DNA from: Nocardioidaceae bacterium
GTDB taxonomy: Bacteria; Actinomycetota; Actinomycetes; Propionibacteriales; Nocardioidaceae
Length of the DNA: 64,000 bases
Direction of reading: 5' to 3'
Assembly: GCA_030447865.1 (NCBI GenBank)
Contig: JAUJOD010000001.1
Span: forward strand, 854,909 to 918,908
This document shows positions 53,634 through 63,499 of the stretch, in pieces (position 1 is the stretch's first letter; the number at the start of each line of letters is the position of its first letter). Below the pieces are notes generated by a model. That model had not been told where the DNA came from. It made no database searches and saw only the letters and a list, made by a program, of their open reading frames with translations. The position numbers and the translations under genes are program-made.

Positions 53634-54533
53634 TCAGCCGAAGCGGCCGGTGATGTACTTCTCGGTCCGCTCGTCGGCGGGTGAGCTGAAGATCTTGGTG
53701 GTGAGGTCGTACTCCACCAGCAGTCCAGTCCGGTCACCGGTTGTCTCGTCGGCGAGTGCCGTGAAGAACGCGGTCCGGTCGGCCACCCGCGCTGCTTGCT
53801 GCATGTTGTGGGTGACGATGATGATGGAGTAGTCGTCGCGCAACTCGGCCATCAGGTCTTCGATCCGCGACGTGGCGATCGGGTCGAGCGCTGAGCACGG
53901 CTCGTCCATCAAGATCACCTCCGGCCGTACCGCGATGGTTCGCGCGATACAAAGTCGCTGCTGCTGTCCGCCCGACAGACCGTACGCCGACTGCTTGAGC
54001 TTGTCCTTCACCTCGTCCCACAGGGCAGACCTGGTGAGGGCTTCCTCAACCAGGTCGTCCATGTCGGCCGACTTCATGCCGGTGACACGTGGCCCGTAGG
54101 CGACATTGTCGTAGATCGACTTCGGGAACGGGTTCGGCTTCTGGAAGACCATGCCGATGCGCCGGCGTACTTCGATGGGGTCGACGTCCTTGGCGTAGAT
54201 GGACTGCCCGTGGAACGTGACGGCGCCCTCGACCCGGGCCTCGGGGATGAGGTCGTTCATCCGGTTCAAGGAACGAAGCAGTGTCGACTTCCCACAGCCC
54301 GACGGTCCGATAAGAGCAGTGATCTCGTTGTACCCGAAGCCTAGGGAGACATCGCAGACGGCTTTGAAGTCGCCGTAGTAGACGTCCACACCGTCGCACT
54401 CCATGATCGGCTTCGGCTCAGGAGGCAGCGACCTTCTGTCGTCCTGGAGGCCCTCGAGGTTGGGGGCCAGTTGGGTGGCTGCGCTGTCGTCCACCGCGTC
54501 GCGTGCTCTGGTGGAGTAGAAGTGGGAAGTCAT
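53634..54533 (-). CDS. pstB: Phosphate ABC transporter ATP-binding protein PstB
   Basis: PstB is the ATPase that powers high-affinity phosphate import. The 299-residue protein has Walker [10 protein letters not shown], the ABC signature [11 protein letters not shown] and Walker [14 protein letters not shown] with the H-loop in [14 protein letters not shown] at 54533 starts 2 nt after the pstA stop. About 40 residues precede the core ABC domain, slightly more than usual. It is the last gene of pstSCAB; no phoU follows. Confidence 0.96.
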   Translation of the reverse strand: MTSHFYSTRARDAVDDSAATQLAPNLEGLQDDRRSLPPEPKPIMECDGVDVYYGDFKAVCDVSLGFGYNEITALIGPSGCGKSTLLRSLNRMNDLIPEARVEGAVTFHGQSIYAKDVDPIEVRRRIGMVFQKPNPFPKSIYDNVAYGPRVTGMKSADMDDLVEEALTRSALWDEVKDKLKQSAYGLSGGQQQRLCIARTIAVRPEVILMDEPCSALDPIATSRIEDLMAELRDDYSIIIVTHNMQQAARVADRTAFFTALADETTGDRTGLLVEYDLTTKIFSSPADERTEKYITGRFG

Positions 54534-54535
54534 GG

Positions 54536-55432
54536 TCACCAGCGCTTCTGGTATCGGTTCCGGATGATGATCGCCAACGTATTCATGATCAGCAGCAGCA
54601 CCAGCAACAAGATGATCGCTGCCGATGCTACGTGTTGGAAAGCGAGTTGAGGCTGTTTCGCCCAGTTGTAGATCTGGATCGGTAGCGTAGTGAAGCCCGA
54701 CAACAGCCCGTTGGGGTCGTAGGTGACGCGAACCAAGCCGCCGAGCAGCAGCAGCGGCGCCGCCTCTCCCAATGCGCGTGACAGGGCCAAGATGACCCCC
54801 GTGGCGATCCCCGGAACTGCTGAGGGCAGTGTCTGGCGCCAGATGGTCTGCAGCGGCGTCGCGCCCAGGGCCAGCGAGCCCTGCCGAATCTCTTGCGGCA
54901 CCGCCCGCATGGCCTCTCGGGTCGCGATGATGATGACGGGTAAGACCAACAGAGCCAACGCGATCGCACCCGCCAGCACCACCCTGCGGGGCAGGCCGAT
55001 CCATAACGCGACGCCGGCTGTCAGCATGCCGTAGACGATGGCCGGCACGGCAGCCAAGTTGGTGAGGTTCACCTCGATGAGCTTGTTGTACCAACGACGA
55101 GGGTCAGCGAACTCCTCCAGGTAGACACCTGCTGCCACACCGAGCGGAATGGCCAGCGCGGCCGTCGTGACGATGACCAAGGCGGAACCCAGTATCGCCG
55201 CCCGAGCGCCAGCCGTTTCCGGCAGCACGGTGGAGGAGTAGTTCGTGAAGAGATCTGCGTCTAGCCGGGTCTTGCCGTCCAAGAAGGAGTCGACAAGCAG
55301 CACCACAAGGGCCAGTACGGAGAAGAAGACCGCGAACCAGAGCAGACCCAAGAAGATGATCGACTTGGCGTTCTTGTCGCCTTCTCGTTCAGCTCGCAGA
55401 GGTCTTGTCGCGATCGAGCCCAGGCTTGCCAT
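54536..55432 (-). CDS. pstA: Phosphate ABC transporter permease PstA
   Basis: PstA is one of two membrane subunits of the phosphate importer. The 298-residue protein has six hydrophobic segments. Its ABC-permease EAA loop reads [20 protein letters not shown], which contacts PstB. Conserved parts include FLEEFADP-like [11 protein letters not shown] and [18 protein letters not shown]. The ATG overlaps the pstC stop by 1 nt (TGATG), so it is coupled. Confidence 0.95.
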   Translation of the reverse strand: MASLGSIATRPLRAEREGDKNAKSIIFLGLLWFAVFFSVLALVVLLVDSFLDGKTRLDADLFTNYSSTVLPETAGARAAILGSALVIVTTAALAIPLGVAAGVYLEEFADPRRWYNKLIEVNLTNLAAVPAIVYGMLTAGVALWIGLPRRVVLAGAIALALLVLPVIIIATREAMRAVPQEIRQGSLALGATPLQTIWRQTLPSAVPGIATGVILALSRALGEAAPLLLLGGLVRVTYDPNGLLSGFTTLPIQIYNWAKQPQLAFQHVASAAIILLLVLLLIMNTLAIIIRNRYQKRW

Positions 55433-56415
55433 CAGTACGCCTCACGGATCCGTCGAACGATCGCTCCAGCGGTCACGTTCATCAGGAGCGTCACGATAAA
55501 CAGCAACAGGCCTACCGCAAAGAGTGTGTTGTACGTCAGGGTTCCTGGCGTGCTCTCCCCGGTAGCTGTCTGGGCGATGAACCCCGTCATGGTCTGACCG
55601 TCGACGAGGGGGTTGGTCACCATTTGCGCCCGCGTGCCAGCGGCCAGCGCCACAATCATCGTCTCGCCGACGGCCCTCGAAGCAGCCAGCACGATTGACG
55701 CGGTGATGCCCGAGACGGCCGCCGGGAATACCACCCTGAGCGTCGTGCGCATCCGGTTAGCGCCCAGGGCGAGTGAGGCCTGCCGCAGTGACTGAGGCAC
55801 AGCGCTCAACGCGTCCTCGGAGAGTGAAGCAACCGTAGGGATGATCATGATGCCGAGGACGAGACCGGCCGCGAGCACGCTGAACGTTCCGATCTCGATG
55901 CTCAAGAGGTCATCGAGGATGGTCGGCGCCACGAAGTACAGCGCGAAGTACCCGTACACCACTGAGGGGATGCCAGCCAGCACCTCGAGCACCGGCTTGA
56001 GCACTCGGCGTAGCCGCTCGGGGGCGTACTCGGCCAGGTAGATGGCTGCTCCGAGCCCGAAGGGGACCGCGATCAGCAATCCGATGAACGTCGTCCACAA
56101 CGTCCCCGTGACGAGCGGCAGGACCCCGTAGCTGGCATCGGCGAACGTCGGCGCCCATCGCTGTCCGGTAAGGAAATCACCGACCGAGATCTCGCTGAAG
56201 AAGTCGACGGCTGGGAACAGTAGCGAGAAGAAGATGCCGAGCGTGACCAGGACCGATAGGACCGCCGAACCGACTAGAGCGACCTTTACGGCGAGTTCGC
56301 CATACCTCTTGTGCTGTTGGCGCAAGAAGCCAGCAGGGTCCTTGTCATAGGAGCCTTGATCAATGCCCTGAGGGGTCGTCTCGTGCGACGACCCCTCAGC
56401 GGTGGTGGTGCTCAC
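55432..56415 (-). CDS. pstC: Phosphate ABC transporter permease PstC
   Basis: PstC is the other permease subunit. The 327-residue protein has an N-terminal soluble extension (about 45 residues), six membrane segments, YLAEYAPERLRRVLKPVLE and the EAA loop VPQSLRQASLALGANRMRTT. The start at 56415 lies 37 nt after pstS. An acidic N-terminal extension is common in actinobacteria. Confidence 0.95.
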   Translation of the reverse strand: MSTTTAEGSSHETTPQGIDQGSYDKDPAGFLRQQHKRYGELAVKVALVGSAVLSVLVTLGIFFSLLFPAVDFFSEISVGDFLTGQRWAPTFADASYGVLPLVTGTLWTTFIGLLIAVPFGLGAAIYLAEYAPERLRRVLKPVLEVLAGIPSVVYGYFALYFVAPTILDDLLSIEIGTFSVLAAGLVLGIMIIPTVASLSEDALSAVPQSLRQASLALGANRMRTTLRVVFPAAVSGITASIVLAASRAVGETMIVALAAGTRAQMVTNPLVDGQTMTGFIAQTATGESTPGTLTYNTLFAVGLLLFIVTLLMNVTAGAIVRRIREAY

Positions 56416-56452
56416 AGTTCATTCTCCCTGGCTGAGCAACTTCCTTCGGCCG

Positions 56453-57445
56453 TCAGCTCGCCGCCAGCTGTTCTGCTGTGCCTTGCAGCTTAGACAGCTG
56501 CTCCTCGCTCAGTGGGATGAACTTCGCTGCTTCGACGATGGCCGGGTCGTTCTCGACGTAGTAGTCCACGAACGCGGCGACCTGCGGCTTGTCAGCGTAG
56601 GACTTGTCGGCTACGTAAACGAAGAGCGGCCGGGCAAGTGGGGTGTACTCGCCGCTCGCTGCGGTCTCAGGGCTCGGCTCGACACAACCGTCACCGCTGT
56701 CGATCGCGACGGCCTTGAGGGCGTCCTGGTTCTCTTCGTAGTAGCTGTACCCGAAGTAGCCAATGGCGTTGGGTGAGCCAGAGACACCTTGCACTGTCTG
56801 GTTGTCGTCTTCGGTGGCGTTGTAGTCGGAGCGGCTGGCTCCTTCCTCACCATTCACGGCGTCCGTGAAGTAGTCGAACGTGCCCGAGTCTGTGCCGGCC
56901 CCGAACAACTCCAGTGGCTCGTCAGGGAAATCGGGGTTGATCTGGCTCCACTCGGTGATCTTGCCTTCGGACTCAGGAGCCCACATCGTGTTGAGTTCCT
57001 CAATCGTGAGGCAGTCGACGAAGTCGTTCTCCGACGAGACGACGACGGTGAGAGCGTCGTTGGCAACGTGCAGCTCCGTGTAGTCAACGCCATTCTTCTT
57101 GCAGATGGGGACCTCCTCCTCCTCATCGATGGGACGCGAGGCGTTGGAGAGATCGGTTTGTCCTTGGCAGAACTTCTCGAAGCCGCCGCCTGTTCCGGAG
57201 GTGGCGACGGAGACGTCAACGTCGGGTTGTTCCTCGCCGAAGAGATCGGCGGCCGCTGACGTGAGGGGCTCCACAGTCGAGGAGCCGTCGCTGATCACCT
57301 CGCCCGACACGCTCTCGCCGCCGGACCCGGAGCCGGAGCCGTTAGAGGTGTTGGAGGTATCGTCCTGGCCGCCGCAGGCGGTCACCAGGAGCAGCAGGGT
57401 GCCGGCTCCGAAAGCGGCGAAGCGGCTCGATGCGCGTGAGTTCAC
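56453..57445 (-). CDS. pstS: Phosphate-binding lipoprotein PstS
   Basis: PstS captures phosphate outside the membrane and hands it to PstCA. The 330-residue protein has a signal peptide with lipobox LLLLVTAC (Cys24). A Gly/Ser/Asn linker precedes a two-lobed binding domain with ISDGSSTVEPLTSAAADLF and TSGTGGGFEKFC at the phosphate site. The gene has a PHO-box array upstream, so it should be induced by phosphate limitation through PhoP-like control. A divergent epimerase gene starts 192 nt away. Confidence 0.96.
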   Translation of the reverse strand: MNSRASSRFAAFGAGTLLLLVTACGGQDDTSNTSNGSGSGSGGESVSGEVISDGSSTVEPLTSAAADLFGEEQPDVDVSVATSGTGGGFEKFCQGQTDLSNASRPIDEEEEVPICKKNGVDYTELHVANDALTVVVSSENDFVDCLTIEELNTMWAPESEGKITEWSQINPDFPDEPLELFGAGTDSGTFDYFTDAVNGEEGASRSDYNATEDDNQTVQGVSGSPNAIGYFGYSYYEENQDALKAVAIDSGDGCVEPSPETAASGEYTPLARPLFVYVADKSYADKPQVAAFVDYYVENDPAIVEAAKFIPLSEEQLSKLQGTAEQLAAS

Positions 57446-57519
57446 AGTGATGTTGCCTCTCGTAGTACGTGCCGGATGGCAGGCAGAAGCCCGCCCGTCG
57501 CAGAGTCGACGCTAGAGAG

Positions 57520-57563
57520 ACGTTGTGAACCGTCGAGCCCGCTTTTGCGAACAGCAGGTGAAC
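57520..57563 (-). promoter_or_regulatory. PHO-box array of 11-bp direct repeats upstream of pstS
   Basis: On the minus strand, units in 11-nt register read GTTCACCTGCT, GTTCGCAAAAG, CGGGCTCGACG (degenerate) and GTTCACAACGT. This matches the actinobacterial PhoP direct-repeat site (GTTCACC-N4-GTTCAYC). It ends 74 nt before the pstS start and lies in the divergent region with the epimerase gene. Confidence 0.82.
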
Positions 57564-57637
57564 AGAGTCGGGCGGACTGGCTCGATACTCGCCGCTGGCA
57601 AGCGCGTTGGGTCGCCAAAAGTGGGTACGAGCCGGTC

Positions 57638-58696
57638 ATGCGAGTTGTCGTCTTCGGAGCGACCGGGAACGTGGGGACTGCCCTCCTCGAAGCCATGGAG
57701 GCAGACCCCGCGATCACAGAGGTGGTCGGCGTAGCACGCCGGCAACCGGAGTTGCCTGACCACGCAGCCGGCAAGATCTCGTGGCAGGCGGCCGACATCG
57801 ACAGTGCTGACCTCGACCCGCTGGTCAGCAGCGCCGACGTGGTGGTGCATCTGGCCTGGCTGTTCCAGCCGACTCACCGGCCGAACCTGACCTGGGCCAA
57901 CAACGTCATCGGCACGAGCCGGTTGCTGGCGGCGGTGGAGCGGTGCGGCGTCGGAGCCTTCGTCTACTCGTCGTCGGTCGGCGCCTACTCGCCTCGGGTC
58001 GATGCTGAGCCCGTTGATGAGTCATGGCCGACCCATGGCACGTCATCGGCTGCGTACGCCCGCGAGAAGGCGTACGTCGAGCGGCTCCTCGACATCTTCG
58101 AGGCGCGGACCGACAGTTGCCGCGTCGTACGAATGCGGCCAGCGTTTGTCTTTCAACGCCGAGCGGCCAGCCAGCAGCGGCGGTTGTTCGGGGGGCCACT
58201 GGTGCCGGGCCGGCTGATGCGGCCTGAACTCGTGCCCGTGTTGCCGGTGCCCAGCGGGCTGCTCTTGCAGGCTGTGCATGCCGACGACGCGGCCGAGGCG
58301 TTCCGAACGGCTGTCGTGTCGACCGCGTCGGGACCGTTCAACGTGTGTGCTGATGAGATCGTGCGCCCAGAAGATCTCGCGGAGCTGTTCGAGGCCCGCG
58401 TTGCGACAGTGCCTGCCCGGCTGGCGCGAGCAGCCATGTCGGCTGCGTGGCGGGCGCACGCCGTACCGGCTGCTCCGGAGCTGCTCGACGCAGCGCTGAC
58501 AGTTCCGATGATGGCGAACCACCGAGCCAAGACCGAGCTGGGGTGGCGTCCGCAGGTCAGCGCTACCGACGCCCTGAACGAGGTGTTGATCGGGTTACGC
58601 GAGGGGGCTGGGCACCCGACTCCGCCGCTCGACCCGCAAAGCGGCGGCCCGCTGCGGTCAGACGAAGTAGCGACCGGAGTTGGCGACCGTCCCTAG
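57638..58696 (+). CDS. NAD-dependent epimerase/dehydratase family protein
   Basis: The 352-residue extended-SDR enzyme has the N-terminal VVVFGATGNVGTALLEAM cofactor motif, VVVHLAW, VYSSSVGAYSP and the catalytic YAREK (YxxxK). It probably acts on a nucleotide sugar or other carbonyl compound; the substrate is unknown. ATG at 57638 is chosen because it begins the Rossmann fold directly; the upstream frame overlaps the PHO box. The gene diverges from pstS and could share control. Confidence 0.88.
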   Translation: MRVVVFGATGNVGTALLEAMEADPAITEVVGVARRQPELPDHAAGKISWQAADIDSADLDPLVSSADVVVHLAWLFQPTHRPNLTWANNVIGTSRLLAAVERCGVGAFVYSSSVGAYSPRVDAEPVDESWPTHGTSSAAYAREKAYVERLLDIFEARTDSCRVVRMRPAFVFQRRAASQQRRLFGGPLVPGRLMRPELVPVLPVPSGLLLQAVHADDAAEAFRTAVVSTASGPFNVCADEIVRPEDLAELFEARVATVPARLARAAMSAAWRAHAVPAAPELLDAALTVPMMANHRAKTELGWRPQVSATDALNEVLIGLREGAGHPTPPLDPQSGGPLRSDEVATGVGDRP

Positions 58697-58710
58697 TCAG
58701 GCGGTTGAGC

Positions 58711-58920
58711 TCACCGGGACGGTTGGGGGACGTCTACCTTCTTGCAGTTGATCTTGGGGTTCACGCCGACGTAGTTCAGCGGGCCAGCGATGATCGTGAC
58801 CGCAGTGGTGCTGAACGTGGCGCAGTTGGTCTTCTCACGGGAGAAGTAGTCGCGTTGGGCGGCGGCGACCACCCCGATCAGCAGCCAGACGACGACCAGC
58901 AAGGTGATCAGGGACTTCAC
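58711..58920 (-). CDS. 69-residue membrane protein
   Basis: The small protein has one N-terminal hydrophobic helix (about residues 3-22, LITLLVVVWLLIGVVAA) and an outside-type tail with two cysteines (CATFST, NCKKVDVP). A disulfide or secreted domain is possible. GTG at 58920 has AAGGAG 6 nt upstream, which supports a real gene. Of unknown family to me. It converges with the epimerase gene, 14 nt apart, and lies downstream of the protease gene on the same strand. Confidence 0.75.
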   Translation of the reverse strand: MKSLITLLVVVWLLIGVVAAAQRDYFSREKTNCATFSTTAVTIIAGPLNYVGVNPKINCKKVDVPQPSR

Positions 58921-58971
58921 GACGCGCTCCTTGTCTCGACTGCGTGCAGCCTAACGGCCGCGAGCGCCGAA

Positions 58972-59013
58972 ACGCCGTACGCCGCGACCGCAAAGGGCCA
59001 CGGCGTACGGCGT
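58972..59013 (-). terminator. Perfect 13-bp hairpin after the M6 protease gene
   Basis: ACGCCGTACGCCG (58972-58984) and its exact reverse complement (59001-59013) flank a 16-nt loop. It lies 27 nt past the protease stop on the minus strand and is a strong terminator candidate. It may also insulate the small membrane protein gene. Confidence 0.75.
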
Positions 59014-59019
59014 CCTGTC

Positions 59020-59035
59020 ACCGACGTGCGTCGGT
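59020..59035 (-). terminator. Second hairpin after the M6 protease gene
   Basis: ACCGAC and GTCGGT pair around GTGC, 4 nt past the protease stop on the minus strand. With the larger hairpin it forms a tandem terminator. Confidence 0.55.
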
Positions 59036-59039
59036 CTGG

Positions 59040-62000
59040 TCAGCGCACCTGACCGGCGATGATGAAGCTGTCGACGTACGCCAGGCGCTTGCCGTCCTGC
59101 GGCGGATCGACCACCAGCCGGATCACGTGTGTCCCGCCACCGAGCTTCCGGAACGGTTCATTGAAGCGGAACCTTGGCTCCGCCGCCCTGCCGGTGAAAC
59201 TCACCTGGCGGACCTGCTGTCCGTCTATGAACACCTGGGCCGTGCCGCCCGATGTGCTCTTGCCGTAGTGGAGGTCGACCTGCGGACCAGTGAAACGGAG
59301 CCGCATCGTGTCCCCAGCCGTGCCATTGGGCAAGTTGTCGCAGTAGTGGCCCTTCTCGGCGGTGGAGTCATGGTCGTGGATGAGCCGCCACCCTCCGGTA
59401 CGTGCCACCGCGTCGCGCGAGCACTGGATGTCGTCGACAACAGTCACCCTCACGCTCGCCGTGTCGGTTTCGCCGCGGGGATCGGTGACGGTCACCGTGG
59501 CGTTGTAAACGCCGGCCTCGGCGTACTTGAACTCCACGGTCTCCCCGACTGCGTCCTTGTCGACCCCGCCGTCGTCCATGTTCCAGACGTAGTCAAGGTC
59601 GTCCGGGGTCTCCGCATCCGTGGAGCCGCTGGCGTCGAAGGTGATGCTTCGGCCATCGTGCACGCGCTTTGGCTGCGCCGTTGCCTGCGCGACCGGAGCG
59701 GTGTTTGCCGGCGGCGGTGGCGGGTCCTGCTCGACGTAGCCGTAGTCGAACTTGCCGCAGCCGTTGCCCATGGTGAAGTTGACATCGCCGGTGAGGTCAC
59801 CGTTGGACTCCTCCGGTCCTACCTCGTTGCCTGCCATGCTCGCCACGTCGAACGTCAGGCAGTCGTACTGGAAGCGCCATGGGTTGTCGACATCGGGGTA
59901 GCGAGGGTCAGTCGACTTCTCCGCCGGGTCGTGGTAGTTGTCGGTGTGTCCGATTCCGGTGTCGGTGAACGACTTGTCACCAGCAGCCGCTGTCCATGCC
60001 GCGTCGGAGAGATCCGGTGTGTCCCGATCGTCGTTCGTCGGTGCCGGCTGGGAGTCCAGCGGGGACTGCGCCGGCGGGTTGTCGGTACCGACGTTGCCGT
60101 AGCCGTGCGCCTCGTCGGTGTAGACCAACGACAGGCCAGGAGCGAACGCGATGGGGTCGCGGTCGTTCTCGCCCTTGCCTTCCAGGTCGAAGCCTGACCG
60201 GTCGCGCATCTCGAGGTAGTACGCGTGGTCGGCCGGGGCCTCGGCGTCGGAGGCGATGTAGTTCCACCCCGTCGTGCACTGCGACGCTGTCGAGCTGTCG
60301 TCCTTACAGCCACCGTTGTAGAAGAACGGCGAGTCAGGACCGCCCTCGGCGTCGTCCTCGAGGTTGGCGTCGAGCAGCACCTCTTCGCCGCTGTCGAGCG
60401 TCGCCGTCACCTTCATGTCGTCGATGAACCAGCCCGGCCGCGCCAGTCCCGGGTCCGTGGAGTAGCTGAACCGCAGGACGCCGTTGTCGACGCCCGAGAG
60501 GTCGGTGATGTCGTACCGGTCGGCCAGGAACACCGACGGCGGGTAGTTGCCCAGCACCCGGTCGGTCGCGGCCGTGTTGTTCTGGTAGGAGCCGCTGGAG
60601 CCGGTGATGCCGTTGCCGTACTTCAGCTGGCAGGAGTTGCCGTTCGGGTTCTGGCTCCGCTCGGTGGTGTAACCCTTCTCCGACTCGTGGGAGATGTACT
60701 CCTCGCCGCCGTTGTTGGAGGTGAGCACGAACCCGTAGTCGAAGTCCCACTCGATGTCCCAGAGAGACTTGAACTCCAGCTTGAGGGGAGTCCCCGGCGG
60801 CAGGTCGCCAGCGCCCGGGATGATCACGTCAAGGTTGTGGCCACCGTCCGGCGGGCACCCGAAGTCGTTGCCCGAGCCTGACCACCAGGCGTGCGTCTTG
60901 CTCGCCTTGTCGCCGGTGTCGAACTTCGCCGGGTCGATGAGCTGCCGGCCCGGCAGCTTCGCGACGTACGCCTGAGCATTGTGGACGTTCGGCCCCTGCA
61001 ACGTGTACGGCGTCCCGTCCCGCGTCTGCCACTGGATGGTGTGGGTGTCCTGCTTGGAGTCGGTCCAGCCCTGGACCGACGGGCTGGTGCCAGGCTTCAG
61101 CACCTCAGGGACGACCCAGCCCATCTCCTGACGCGAAAAGATGTCCATGTTCTGCGACTTGTCGGTTGCCATTAGGTTCCAGTCGCCGTACGTCTCGCGG
61201 CCGCCGAGGGAGTAGAAGTCCGGCAGTCCGAGGGAGTGGCCGTACTCGTGGGAGATGACGCTCGCGTTGTCGATCGCCGTCTCAGGGTTCACGTTGTACG
61301 GGCCGACGCGTACGAACACCTTGAAGTCGGTCACTTCCGTTGTCATCTGCGACCGCGACGCGTCGGTGTAGTAGAGCTTCTCGCCCTCGAGGTTCTTCAG
61401 CTGGTCGTCGCTGATGTAGCCGGTGAGACCGGTCTCGGGGTCGGTGTAGTAGAACTCCAGCGACGAGCTGTGCGGCCACACGTTGTCGTACGGCACCGTG
61501 TCGTACGGGCAGCCAAGGGTGCTGAGCTGCGAGGCACCGTTGCCGCCACAGCCGGCGTAGACGACCATGAAGAAGTCGACGACGCCGTCCTTGTCGGTGT
61601 CGTAGTCGGAGTAGTCGATCTCGGGGTCGGCGATGGTCGCCGAGTCGTAGACCAGCTTGCCGGTCGGACCGCATGCCGAGTCGATGTCGAACAGCGGACC
61701 AGGCACCTGCGAGCCAACGACCGCGGAACCGAACTTGTCGTCGCCGTAGTAGTCGGTGTCACCGGGCAGCTGGTAGAAACCGTCCTTGATCCGCTCCGGG
61801 TACAGCGGCGTGTTCTTCCCTTCATTCCCTACCGTGACGCCGTGGCAGGTGCCCTGCGGCTCAGGCGAGGTGAAGTCGTACTCCTTGTCGCCGAAGCCCC
61901 TGGTGGCGATGCCCGTCGAGGGGACGGTGCCGTTGGGGAACAGCTGGCCGAGCGACATCTCCTGGAAGAGGTTGAACGTCGACCCTGCCACGCTCGGGGA

Positions 62001-63374
62001 GTTGATCTTGTTGGCGAGCTCGTCACCAGAGTTGTCGGGCTGGTGCTTGCGGTCGCGGTAGTCGACCGGAACCACCGGGAACGGCCGGTCGCCGTAGCGG
62101 GCGGTGTCGTAGATCGTCGACTGCGGGATGACCTTGGGTCCGTGGCTACGGGACGTGGACGTCGTGCCGTCAGCCGTCAACGTCGCGGTCGACGAGAGGT
62201 CCTTCCACACGATCCGCGGGTCCTGCCTCGTAGTGGCGGCCTTTGACTCGATCACCAGGGTCGAGACGTTGCCGGCAGCGATGGTGCCGATGGTCCAGGT
62301 GATCGTCTTCTTGTCGGTCGAGATCGTTGCGGCTGGGCTACCTGGGCTGGTCTGCGTGAACCTCGAGCTGGGTGCTGCGGCCACCGTGACGCTCACATCA
62401 TTGAACGCCCGGTCAGTGAGGTTGCGGACGAAGACGCGCGAGGGGTAGGTGTCGCCTGGCTTCACCCACCCGACGGCGGATACGAAGCTGTTCTCCACGA
62501 TCAGGCCGGTCGGGGGAGTGCTGATCGGCACGGAGCCGGCGCCGGCGCGCTGTGCGGCGAACTCTCCCTGGTCCGGGTCTTGGTACTTCGCGTTGACTGC
62601 CTCGGCGGCAAGCGTGAGCTGGTAACCGCTCTCGGCACCAGCCTTCAGGTCCTTAGTGAAGGTGCCGGGGATCGTCTTGCTGAAGTCGCCGTTCTCCTCA
62701 GCTGTTACGCCGTCGACGCTGCCGAGGACTGTGCCGTCTGCCATGACGAGGCGCAGGTCGAACGTGGCCGGCACGCCGGTCTTGGTGGCGCCGGTGTTGG
62801 CGGTGGCGTCCAGCTCGTGCACGTTGCCGTTCACGGTGATGTCGTCGCCCGGTGCGTAGCTCGTCTTGGCGGCCGCGACGTTGGCGCCGAGCAGGTTGTG
62901 GCCGAACTGCGCCTCGCCGGCCTTTGCGCTGTCGGCCACGACGACCATCCGGATCTCGCCTGCTGGCCAGGTGTTGTCGGGCTTGATGCCAACGCTGTAC
63001 TCGTTCGGCTTGCTCCGCTTGGTCGTGTCAAGAGTGGTGAACGGTTCCGTCGCATCGGCGGCGTACAGCTCGACCTTGACTGTGGTCGCCGCCTCCGACA
63101 GCGTGAAAACGGCGAAGCCGCAGTCTTCCCGGGTGTAGAAGGGGTTGGACGACACGTTGAGTGCGCTGCCGGTGCAAGCCGGCTGAGGCAGGGGGTACTT
63201 GTAAAACAAGAAGCCCGACGCCGTGGCTGCACCGCTTGGCGCAGCCGCCTCCGGCGACGCTGCTGGTGACGCAGCGCTGGCCGTGGTGGCCGGCGAGACG
63301 AGCGCCAGCATCAGGAGAGCAGCCAGCAGGCTGACAAGAGAACGGGGCGTTCCAGCAAGGCGGCGAGCGGCCAT
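59040..63374 (-). CDS. Large secreted M6 (immune inhibitor A-like) metalloprotease with PKD domain
   Basis: The 1444-residue exported protein has a signal peptide (MAARRLAGTP..., AxA near 35). An Ala/Pro/Ser linker and beta-rich N-terminal domains (about 50-430) follow, including a CARDB-like stretch. The M6 catalytic domain has HEYGHSLGLPD at about 709-719 (HExxH plus third ligand). After it come a lectin-like MAM/beta-sandwich part, a PKD domain (about 1240-1325, ITFDASGSTDAE) and a final beta domain (about 1330-1444). It probably degrades extracellular proteins; the C-terminal domains may bind surfaces. The ATG is at 63374. Confidence 0.93.
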   Translation of the reverse strand: MAARRLAGTPRSLVSLLAALLMLALVSPATTASAASPAASPEAAAPSGAATASGFLFYKYPLPQPACTGSALNVSSNPFYTREDCGFAVFTLSEAATTVKVELYAADATEPFTTLDTTKRSKPNEYSVGIKPDNTWPAGEIRMVVVADSAKAGEAQFGHNLLGANVAAAKTSYAPGDDITVNGNVHELDATANTGATKTGVPATFDLRLVMADGTVLGSVDGVTAEENGDFSKTIPGTFTKDLKAGAESGYQLTLAAEAVNAKYQDPDQGEFAAQRAGAGSVPISTPPTGLIVENSFVSAVGWVKPGDTYPSRVFVRNLTDRAFNDVSVTVAAAPSSRFTQTSPGSPAATISTDKKTITWTIGTIAAGNVSTLVIESKAATTRQDPRIVWKDLSSTATLTADGTTSTSRSHGPKVIPQSTIYDTARYGDRPFPVVPVDYRDRKHQPDNSGDELANKINSPSVAGSTFNLFQEMSLGQLFPNGTVPSTGIATRGFGDKEYDFTSPEPQGTCHGVTVGNEGKNTPLYPERIKDGFYQLPGDTDYYGDDKFGSAVVGSQVPGPLFDIDSACGPTGKLVYDSATIADPEIDYSDYDTDKDGVVDFFMVVYAGCGGNGASQLSTLGCPYDTVPYDNVWPHSSSLEFYYTDPETGLTGYISDDQLKNLEGEKLYYTDASRSQMTTEVTDFKVFVRVGPYNVNPETAIDNASVISHEYGHSLGLPDFYSLGGRETYGDWNLMATDKSQNMDIFSRQEMGWVVPEVLKPGTSPSVQGWTDSKQDTHTIQWQTRDGTPYTLQGPNVHNAQAYVAKLPGRQLIDPAKFDTGDKASKTHAWWSGSGNDFGCPPDGGHNLDVIIPGAGDLPPGTPLKLEFKSLWDIEWDFDYGFVLTSNNGGEEYISHESEKGYTTERSQNPNGNSCQLKYGNGITGSSGSYQNNTAATDRVLGNYPPSVFLADRYDITDLSGVDNGVLRFSYSTDPGLARPGWFIDDMKVTATLDSGEEVLLDANLEDDAEGGPDSPFFYNGGCKDDSSTASQCTTGWNYIASDAEAPADHAYYLEMRDRSGFDLEGKGENDRDPIAFAPGLSLVYTDEAHGYGNVGTDNPPAQSPLDSQPAPTNDDRDTPDLSDAAWTAAAGDKSFTDTGIGHTDNYHDPAEKSTDPRYPDVDNPWRFQYDCLTFDVASMAGNEVGPEESNGDLTGDVNFTMGNGCGKFDYGYVEQDPPPPPANTAPVAQATAQPKRVHDGRSITFDASGSTDAETPDDLDYVWNMDDGGVDKDAVGETVEFKYAEAGVYNATVTVTDPRGETDTASVRVTVVDDIQCSRDAVARTGGWRLIHDHDSTAEKGHYCDNLPNGTAGDTMRLRFTGPQVDLHYGKSTSGGTAQVFIDGQQVRQVSFTGRAAEPRFRFNEPFRKLGGGTHVIRLVVDPPQDGKRLAYVDSFIIAGQVR

Positions 63375-63399
63375 CGTGTGACGTCCTAATGTGTTCGAG

Positions 63400-63415
63400 C
63401 GCGCGCTAGCGCGCG
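63400..63415. promoter_or_regulatory. 16-bp perfect palindrome upstream of the M6 protease gene
   Basis: CGCGCGCTAGCGCGCG is centred 33 nt before the protease ATG, in the 125-nt gap to the nucleoside hydrolase gene. It could be an operator for the protease or a hairpin ending the upstream transcript. Confidence 0.5.
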
Positions 63416-63499
63416 GAAACTAAGCGGCTTGACTCCACAACGACCCAAACCGGACAAAGTTACGCCGACCCGGTGGTGACTTTCCGGGCCAGGCAGCAC

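Noticed and set aside
53634-55094. Fusion of PstB with a long N-terminal extension
   Set aside because: The extension is the pstA gene read in another frame. ATG at 54533 gives a normal PstB.
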